This document shows positions 1-6,500 of a DNA stretch of 13,499 nt, in pieces. The position numbers were made by a program, and so were the translations under genes. Origin of the DNA: Synechococcaceae cyanobacterium RL_1_2 (GTDB taxonomy: Bacteria > Cyanobacteriota > Cyanobacteriia > Cyanobacteriales > JAAUPO01); contig JAAUPO010000015.1 of assembly GCA_012033095.1 (NCBI GenBank), positions 1 to 13,499 on the forward strand. The letters run 5' to 3'. The notes below the pieces were generated by a model. The model was not told the origin of the DNA. It did no database searches and saw nothing but the letters and a program-made list of their open reading frames with translations. Every line of letters starts with the position of its first letter. Within the stretch, counting starts at the first letter, position 1.

Positions 1-114
1 GCTTTATTGTTAGGACTTTTAGCATTGAATCGATATTCCATCTGGTTTAAAAAATGCTTAAGCTTGAAAAAAAATTTTCAATTATGGCAGCACTTACACA
101 AAAATTTCGGGTAG
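1..114 (+). CDS. 3' end of an unidentified gene, truncated by a MITE insertion
   Basis: A reading frame is open from the window edge for 37 codons (starting ALLLGLLALNRYSIWF, ending LWQHLHKNFG) to a TAG at 112-114. It has a hydrophobic start and a basic tail. I do not recognise the family; a transposase C-terminus is possible but not shown. The last codon (GGG) and the stop come from the mobile element that begins at 110. If that element and one copy of its 8-bp target duplication are removed, the frame continues from 386 as DSVLGTMMFGA to a TAG at 418-420, so the insertion seems to have replaced the last 11 codons. The frame is short and has no start in view, so that it is coding at all is an inference. 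Confidence 0.35.
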   Translation, partial: ALLLGLLALNRYSIWFKKCLSLKKNFQLWQHLHKNFG

Positions 115-377
115 TGCTAAAGCTGTAAGGATCGTTAGAACTAAGGTAATTGCTTGTCGAGCAGTTCAACCTTCATGATCCTTACTTGTATAGAACCCAT
201 TTGGTATCTATCGGTAGATTTGTAATGCTTGAACTGTATTGATTGCATGCTGATCAGGTTCATTTTGATTAGGGTTTGTTCGGCTCGAGTCTTACGGTGC
301 ATTGACCGTTAAAAGCGATATACCTGAAAGCCTTATTGTTCAAGATCAAGATCTCAAATGGGTTCTATAGGACTACC
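110..377. mobile_element. MITE copy A (~90-bp family) interrupted by a second element
   Basis: The ends are imperfect 24-bp inverted repeats: 110-133 begins GGTAGTGCTAAAGC and ends GTAAGGATC; the other end, read in reverse complement, begins GGTAGTCCTATAC and ends GTAAGGATC. About 19 of 24 positions match. The element is flanked by a perfect 8-bp direct repeat, AAATTTCG, at 102-109 and 378-385. A second inverted-repeat element sits inside the right arm at 193-365; without it and one TATA the core is about 87-89 bp. It is too short to encode anything, so it is a non-autonomous element, and the transposase family is not identifiable from the ends alone. Copy B of the same family is at 3125-3320. 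Confidence 0.8.
193..365. mobile_element. Second inverted-repeat element inserted in MITE copy A
   Basis: TATAGAACCCATTTG at 189-203 is repeated as its exact reverse complement at 355-369. MITE copy B reads CTGTATAGGAC at the matching place with no insertion, which points to a TATA target (189-192 and 366-369) duplicated around an element of about 173 bp that starts GAACCC and ends GGGTTC. Because TATA is a palindrome, a 2-bp TA duplication with slightly different ends cannot be excluded; that would fit IS630/Tc1-type movement. No coding capacity is seen. Confidence 0.7.
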
Positions 378-419
378 AAATTTCGATTCTGTTCTGGGAA
401 CCATGATGTTTGGGGCTTA

Positions 420-654
420 GAGGGGGACAAGCTACCTCTATCATTTATACAACAACGGTTTCAGCGATTAAATTATCAGAACAATAAAACGGCTTTTTCC
501 ACATAATGACTTCCGTATCAATGGCAAAATCATTGGAAAGGCTTATTTTTCGTTAGTCAAATAATTGTAAGGACAATATCCCATCTTCATTGTTAACACA
601 AATCAAATACTACAGTTGTTGTTATACAAGGGTTTGATGCATGTTGTCCCCTTT
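420..654. mobile_element. Putative degraded MITE or IS remnant
   Basis: The two ends form a long imperfect inverted repeat. GGGGACAA at 423-430 pairs with TTGTCCCC at 644-651, and further in TATACAACAAC (446-456) pairs with GTTGTTGTTATA (615-626). TA dinucleotides at 418-419 and 655-656 border the repeat, as expected of a TA-targeting element, but such a short duplication is weak evidence. No reading frame of note lies inside. It could also be a decayed IS with its transposase gene lost. Confidence 0.5.
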
Positions 655-713
655 TAAGGCAAGTCCAACATCGTTGGGGGATTTAGGGGGCTTGTGCGTA
701 AGTCCTATTAGTT

Positions 714-2804
714 CTAACCCTCCAGATCCAACGCCAAGCGGAGGCCAACTCCGGTACCGATTTCCCCGGCCCCATAACCTACCCGAAACGCAGAGCGACA
801 ACCATAGACATTGTAGTAATAGGAGCCGCCCCGGAGGGTTTTCATTTCTGAATTAATCACATAGGGAGCTTGGGTACGGGGTTCGCTATAATCTCGAATG
901 AAATCATCGGCAGACCACTCCCACACATTGCCATGAAGGTCATATAAACCAAACCCATTGGCGGGGAAAGTACCCACTTCCACGGTGGAGGTAGGATCGG
1001 TGCCCACCGGTCCATTACCATAGACAGTGGAGCCAAGATAGTTGGCTAGATCCGTAGTGAGGGTTTCTCCATAGTAAAAAGGGGTTTGGGTACCTCCTCG
1101 ACAAGCATACTCCCACTCTGCTTCACTGGGGAGGCGATAGTTTTTGCCCGTTCTTTCCCTTAACGCGGCTAGGAAATCTTGGCAATCATACCAGGATACG
1201 CTATCTACCGGATGCCATTCCGTGTCTTGAAAACTAGAGGGATTAACCCCCATCACTTGTTGCCATTGTTGTTGGGTAACCACAAACTTACCGAGATAAA
1301 AGGGGGCAATTTGGACTTGATGCTGGGGATATTCATTATTAAACGCATCAAATTCATAGAGATTAACTAGGCGATCGATCTCCCCATCGGGAGTCCCCAT
1401 GGCAAAATTACCACCAGGAATTTGTACCATATCTAAGTACACCTCATTGCCTAGATGTTCAATGTATTGGGAAGCCGTTTTCGTGGCTGTACTGGTAATT
1501 TCCCCTGATGTACTTACCTGTACTGTGTCAAATTCAAATGTTTCCCCCAATGTATTGGTTGGTAAACCATTGGGATCAGGATTTTGCTCCTGCACCAATT
1601 GCACAAACCGACGTAATCCCGTAAACCCGATCGCTCCTAATCCCCCGAAGGTAACTAGTTTTAAAAATAGTCGCCGTGACTTATTTCCAGAGGGCTGTTT
1701 CGGGGTCATCTGGATGGTATTGGGCACATTAACCGGCGGTGGAACGGGGCTGGGGGCCTTGGCAAAAGGTTTGATCTCCGGTGTGATCTCCATCGCCACA
1801 GTGGAATCGTTCGCTGTTTGGGCTGCGTCTAAAGCAGTTATGACTTGGGTGGCGGACTGCCATCGGTGGTTGGGATTTTTTGGAGGAGGCGATCGAGGGT
1901 CATGGTTAGCCCAGAGGAAATGGTTTGCTCCGCTGGATGTAATGCTGCCACCGCTCCACCCAGCCATAACCGTCATCCAAAATAAGTAATAGGGATCCTG
2001 GAGGGTGAGTAGGTAAAAACACACCACCCCTAAGCTATATAAATCGCTAGCAAAGCTGGTTTTTCCTTCCCCCATCTGTTCGTAGGGGGCATAGCCATTA
2101 GTGCCAATCCGGGTGGCCCCAGCCATGGCCACTGTCTGATTAACAATTTCCTTCGACGCGCCAAAATCAATTAACACATAATGCCCATCGCGATCGCGGC
2201 GCAAAATATTAGGAGGTTTTAAATCTCGATGAATCACCCCTTTGCTATGGATAAAGTCGATCACGGGTAAAATTCCCCGCAAAAAGTCCTGGATTTCGTG
2301 CTCTGACCATCGTTGCTCCGGCTTAATTTTATGGAGGGGTAAACCATCAATAAACTCCTGCACGAGGTAAAATTGCCCCCCTTCCTCAAAGTAGGCCAAC
2401 AAATAGGGAATTTGGGGATGTTCTCCCAAGGAGGCCAACTGTTCCGCTTCCCGTTCAAACAGTTCTTTTGCCTTACGAAACATCGATTGATTCGCCGTAG
2501 TGCCACTATGGAACTGGGGAGCTAATTGCTTGATCACGCAGGCCCGATGCAGTTTATCTATGTCCTCCGCCAGATAGGTGCGGCCAAATCCCCCTTCATC
2601 GGATAATAACCTCTGGGCCACATACCGATTTCGTAATGGTTGTAGGGTATCACCACAACTCTGACAAAATTTATGGTGGCCAGGGTTGAGAGGCTGCTCA
2701 CATTTGGGGTTTAAACAACAAGGGTAGGGGACGGTGGTGACATGGGAGCAGGGAAATAAAAGGTTTGTTCCCATTGTAGGAACTAGTCCAAAATTTCGGG
2801 TCAA
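714..2804 (-). CDS. Ser/Thr protein kinase with zinc ribbon, membrane anchor and SUMF1/FGE-like domain
   Basis: Multidomain signalling protein of 696 aa. Residues ~29-51 are a four-Cys zinc ribbon (CCLNPKC...FCQSCG). The kinase domain covers ~60-325: glycine loop DEGGFG, Lys92 in VIKQL, HRDLK with Asp194, DFG at 213-215, and GTNGYAPYEQ. Residues ~379-400 (RRLFLKLVTFGGLGAIGF) look like one membrane segment, followed by a linker and a SUMF1/FGE-like fold at ~455-693 with RLPSEAEWEYACRGG, GLYDLHGNVWEW and LRGGS. The Cys pair of true formylglycine generators is not seen after LRGGS, so a ligand-binding role is more likely. Residues ~277-309 do not look like kinase sequence; three apparent one-base deletions (about 1977, 1911 and 1878) shift the frame and restore it. 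The start used is TTG at 2804 with GAAGG upstream; ATG at 2774 is the alternative. The family is common in filamentous cyanobacteria. No link to the PKS/NRPS can be shown. Confidence 0.88.
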   Translation of the reverse strand: MTRNFGLVPTMGTNLLFPCSHVTTVPYPCCLNPKCEQPLNPGHHKFCQSCGDTLQPLRNRYVAQRLLSDEGGFGRTYLAEDIDKLHRACVIKQLAPQFHSGTTANQSMFRKAKELFEREAEQLASLGEHPQIPYLLAYFEEGGQFYLVQEFIDGLPLHKIKPEQRWSEHEIQDFLRGILPVIDFIHSKGVIHRDLKPPNILRRDRDGHYVLIDFGASKEIVNQTVAMAGATRIGTNGYAPYEQMGEGKTSFASDLYSLGVVCFYLLTLQDPYYLFWMTVMAGWSGGSITSSGANHFLWANHDPRSPPPKNPNHRWQSATQVITALDAAQTANDSTVAMEITPEIKPFAKAPSPVPPPVNVPNTIQMTPKQPSGNKSRRLFLKLVTFGGLGAIGFTGLRRFVQLVQEQNPDPNGLPTNTLGETFEFDTVQVSTSGEITSTATKTASQYIEHLGNEVYLDMVQIPGGNFAMGTPDGEIDRLVNLYEFDAFNNEYPQHQVQIAPFYLGKFVVTQQQWQQVMGVNPSSFQDTEWHPVDSVSWYDCQDFLAALRERTGKNYRLPSEAEWEYACRGGTQTPFYYGETLTTDLANYLGSTVYGNGPVGTDPTSTVEVGTFPANGFGLYDLHGNVWEWSADDFIRDYSEPRTQAPYVINSEMKTLRGGSYYYNVYGCRSAFRVGYGAGEIGTGVGLRLALDLEG

Positions 2805-3116
2805 CGCTTTACCTTCGTTTACGAAACCAAACCGATGATAAACCGATAGTAGTTAAGCCGATCGCCCACCATGGAAATGATCACGATGGGAGATCGCCTA
2901 CTAGGGGGAACGCGATCGTGTAAGTTCATGGTCTAGTTCTTAAGTAGCAGTAAATGGGATGGGAGCCCTACTTTTTACTCAAAAAAGGAAAAACTATAGT
3001 CAATTTAATTTAGTATGGGATGGTTACTTGTTACTAAGGCATACTTTTAGCTCTATTTATTTCCCGTAATTATTCAAAAAGACTATACAAGCTAATTGAT
3101 GACAGGCCCTAATCAA
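2805..3116. other. Intergenic, upstream of the kinase gene
   Basis: This AT-rich stretch has no plausible reading frame. It must carry the kinase promoter (minus strand), but no -35/-10 pair could be fixed with confidence. GATCGCCCACC near 2860-2870 and GATGGGAGATC near 2885-2896 form an imperfect 11-bp inverted repeat that could be an operator or a hairpin in the 5' leader. The function is unknown. Confidence 0.3.
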
Positions 3117-3124
3117 CAATGTTT

Positions 3125-3320
3125 GGTAGTGCTAAAGCGGCAAGGATATTTAAACCTAGGATAATTGCTTATCAATCGATTTAAGCTTCCTGATCCTTAC
3201 CTGTATAGGACTAACCAATGGGAGCATCTCACTTTTGCAGAAACACTCATCTTAGGAGTTGAAACCCCTATTTTGTCGTTAGCAAAGTAGGCAATTTACA
3301 TAATTGAGATGCTCCCTAAC
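3125..3320. mobile_element. MITE copy B (~90-bp family) interrupted by a second element
   Basis: This is a second copy of the element at 110-377. Both begin GGTAGTGCTAAAGC, share ATTGCTT in the middle and end GATCCTTAC(T/C)TGTA...GGACTA, and arm length is conserved. It is flanked by the 8-bp direct repeat CAATGTTT at 3117-3124 and 3321-3328. A 97-bp element with its own 8-bp duplication sits six bases from the right end; without it the core is 91 bp (3125-3215). It lies 35 bp beyond the end of the NRPS thioesterase frame (stop 3356-3358), so its hairpin potential could affect transcript ends there. That role is speculative. Confidence 0.8.
3220..3316. mobile_element. 97-bp MITE inserted in MITE copy B
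   Basis: It has perfect 12-bp terminal inverted repeats, GGGAGCATCTCA at 3220-3231 and TGAGATGCTCCC at 3305-3316, with partial matching further in. An 8-bp direct repeat, TAACCAAT, flanks it at 3212-3219 and 3317-3324. It has no coding capacity. Several IS families make 8-bp duplications, so the parent transposase is not named here. The perfect repeats and duplication suggest a fairly recent insertion. Confidence 0.85.
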
Positions 3321-3355
3321 CAATGTTTATCCCCTTCCTTCGCCGCTGCCAGGAA

Positions 3356-3538
3356 TTAAATCTTGGTGTTTGGTTCCCTTGAAATTTTGATGGGAGGTCT
3401 CTCATTTTCTATAATCCCATCCATAGACTGTTTTAACAGGTTGGCTACCGTTTGCACGTAGGGTTCTTCGATCAGCGTTGTATGTTCTCCGCTCACTTCA
3501 TGAATGAATAGGTTGCCTTCTTTGACTAACTTTTCCAA
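3356..3538 (-). CDS. C-terminal piece of the NRPS thioesterase, out of frame
   Basis: These 60 codons are not a separate gene. The peptide (KLVKEGNLFIHEVSGEH, then TLIEEPYVQTVANLL) is the normal end of a type I NRPS thioesterase and holds the catalytic His in the GEH motif. It follows directly from the NRPS frame, which ends KKPEEAWKS at 3526. Adding one A to the four-A run (TTTT at 3531-3534 on the plus strand) joins them as EEAWKKLVKEG. The true product would therefore run from 7626 to 3356. The ATG at 3538 falls inside the thioesterase and has no role as a start. The cause is either a sequencing deletion or a real frameshift that disables the TE. Confidence 0.8.
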   Translation of the reverse strand: MEKLVKEGNLFIHEVSGEHTTLIEEPYVQTVANLLKQSMDGIIENERPPIKISREPNTKI

Positions 3539-6500
3539 GCTTCTTCCGGCTTTTTCATAATATTATTAACCAAAATAAAATCCTTAGCCTGGAATAGATC
3601 CACCCGTCCTTGATAGGGTTTGGGTTCATAGGTTTTACTTAATTCAATAATGGGCCCTTCATGGTAAATATGGGGAAAATACCTCATATCCAATGCCTTC
3701 TTTTTACCTTGGAGCCGATGGACAAAATCCTTGAAGGTCATACCATCAAGTTTATTGAGGGTTTTTTTCCAGATGGTTTTGAAATGTAAGCCTGCCAGCA
3801 CTTTTGCCCGCTGTAACCAGGGTCGGGGAATTTGATTGCTGTAGTCTAAGTTAGTGTCAAATAAAACGATCGTGGCAACTTGTTGGCCTTGGGCCATTAA
3901 TTGTTGGGCGATTTCGTAGGCAATCACTCCCCCAAAGGATAGACCCATTAAAAAATACGGGCCCTGGGCTTGTACCATTCTGATTTCTTGGATGAAATGG
4001 GCCACTAACTGTTCCATGGCGGGTAGGGGTAGGGGTTTGTCCATGGGTTCGGAAATACCATAGTGGAGGGCGTAAACGGGTTGATCCTCTCCAAGATATT
4101 TGGCTAAATCGTAAAAACCGGTATGTTGAATCCCAAACAAAATAGGTCGGCCACCTTCTTTACGAATAGGAATTAGGGAATAAAAATCATCTAGCTCCAC
4201 TTCTGAACTCAGCAACGATGCTAAGCCTTCGATCGTGGGAAATTGGAAAATGGAAGATAGGGGTAAGGATTCTTTGAGCTGGGTTTCAATTTGGGAAAAG
4301 ATCTGTACGGCTAGGAGGGAATGGCCCCCTACTTGGAAGAAGTTATCCTTAATGCTAATGGTGTCTAAACCTAAAACCCGTTGCCAAATTTCCGCCAGGC
4401 TTTTTTCGACCTCGGTGCGGGGGGTCACGTATTCATCCTGGGAGGCTTGGCTCTGTTTGTCGGGAGCGGGCAAGTTCTGTCGATCGACTTTGCCGTTAGG
4501 GGTAAGGGGTAATCGCTCTAACGTGACAAAGAAGCTAGGGATCATGTATTGGGGTAGTTGTTGTTGCAGGGCCGTTCTGATTTGATCGATCGCGATCGCG
4601 TCCCCCTTAGCCCCAGGAACTAAATAGGCTACTAAAATTTGGTTGCCGGGGGTATCTTCCCGCACAATCACCACCGCTTCTTTGATGGTGGGTTGTTGCA
4701 ACAGAATCGCTTCAATTTCTCCTAGTTCGATGCGAAAACCGCGAATTTTGACCTGTTTATCGCTGCGGCCAATAAATTCAATATCCCCATGGGCTAGGTA
4801 ACGGGCTAAATCCCCTGTTTTATAAAGTCGCTCACTTTTTTCCGGGGAAAAAGGATTAGGAATAAATTTTTCGGCGGTCAGATCGGCCTGGTTCAGGTAA
4901 CCCCGCGCTAGACCGTGCCCTCCGATCAATAATTCCCCAGCTACCCCCGTGGGAGTGGGTTGGCCTGCTTCATCTAAAATGTAAATGGTGGTATTGGCGA
5001 TCGGGTGACCAATGGAAACGGATTCACTATCGGGTTTGCGATCGCCATACTCTGAGGCTTTAACCTGGCGGGTGGTGGACCAAACGGTGGTTTCGGTGGG
5101 GCCGTAAATGTTCCATAAACTCGATACTCTATCCAATAGGCGTTCTGCGAGGGAATGGGCCATGGCTTCCCCTCCGCAAATCGCTTTTAACCCTGAATCA
5201 CTAGGCCAATTGGAGGCTAGGAGCATCTGCCAGGTGGCTGGGGTGGCCTGCATGATGGTGGCTTGATTTTTGTTAATGGAAGCCAGGAGTTTTTTGCCGT
5301 CCCGCACTTCCTCCCGGCTAGCAATAATGGTGGTGGCCCCATTACTTAAGGGTAAATAGATTTCCAAGGTATGAATATCAAAGGAAATGGTCGTCACCGC
5401 CATTAAGTGATCGTGAGGCTCTAATCCTGGAGCTTCTTTCATGGAAGCTAAAAAGTTAACCAAGGACTGATGGCAAATTTGCACCCCTTTGGGTTTCCCC
5501 GTGGAACCGGAGGTATAGATCACGTAGGATAAGTTATGGGGTTTAACGCCACTATCTGGGTTAAGGTTCAGATCCACGTCCCCAGGGGTGATATCGCGAT
5601 CGATGCAAATGATCTGGGCTTGATGGTCAGGAATAGTTTGAAGTAAGTCACTGGCCGTAACTAAAAATTGAGCTTTAGAGTTTGATAAAATATAATCAAT
5701 GCGCTCTTGGGGATACTCTGGATCCAGGGGCACGTAAGCTCCCCCCGCTTTAAGGATGGCCATCAAGGCCACCACCATCTCCAGGGATCTTTCTAAACAT
5801 ACCCCCACTAGTACTTCGGGCCCCACCCCTTGGGAGCGGAGATGGTGGGCTAATCGATTAGCTTGGTGGTTGAGTTGTCTGTAGGTTAATTGCTGATCTT
5901 GGAAGATCAACGCGATCGCGTCGGGATTTTGGGCTACTTGATCTTCAAATAATTGGTGGATACATTTTTCCTGGGGATAGGCTTTTTGGGTATCATTCCA
6001 ATCCATGAGCAACGTTTGCCGTTCTGCCTGGGTGAGCAGAGGAATTGTCGCGATCGCTTGATCCGGATTGTCCACAATGCCTTCTAGAATGGTTTGATAA
6101 TGGCCCACCATGCGCTCAATGGTGGCTAACTCAAATAAATCGGTGCTATATTCACACACCCCATTAAGTTCCCCATGGTCCCCTTCCCCAACGAAAAAGG
6201 TCAGATCAAACTGGGAGGCTTCATGGGCGATGCGTTCTTCTTGGATATCTAGATTATCCACTGGGGCTAAGCGGTGAGCAGCCTTGGGGGTATTGAGCAT
6301 CACAAACATCACCTGAAAGATCGGGGAATAGTTCAAGTAACGCTCGGTTTGCAGTTCCTCCACCAATTGTTCAAAGGGCATATCTTGATGGGCATAGGAA
6401 TCTAGGGCCATGGATTTAACTCGGCTTAGCACTTCCCTAAACGTAGGATTGCCCGATAAATCTCCCCTTAACGCGATCGTATTAGCAAAATAACCAATTA

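Noticed and set aside
661..680. CCAAC-ATC-GTTGG as a terminator of the kinase gene
   Set aside because: The five-pair stem is weak and no T-run follows on the minus strand.
695..707. TGCGTAAGTCCTA just downstream of the kinase stop, resembling ends of small cyanobacterial repeats
   Set aside because: Only one arm is present; no matching inverted copy or target duplication was found nearby.
641..856. 71-codon plus-strand frame at the end of the kinase gene
   Set aside because: It overlaps the conserved SUMF1 C-terminus antisense, and its first part lies in the inverted-repeat remnant.
1399..1989. 196-codon open frame on the plus strand inside the kinase gene
   Set aside because: It is antisense to well-conserved kinase and linker sequence, has no recognisable domain, and its low-complexity composition mirrors the opposite strand.
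2940..2982. AGTAAA...TTTACT hairpin upstream of the kinase gene
   Set aside because: The stem is only six pairs of A/T-rich sequence and could occur by chance; it lacks the GC stem and T-run of a terminator.
110..3320. CRISPR array or tRNA/rRNA genes in the gene-poor stretches
   Set aside because: The repeats are paired inverted repeats with target duplications, not evenly spaced direct repeats, and no tRNA or rRNA signature was seen.
4235..4585. 116-codon plus-strand frame inside the NRPS
   Set aside because: It is a shadow of the conserved A/PCP region on the minus strand, with no domain or start context of its own.
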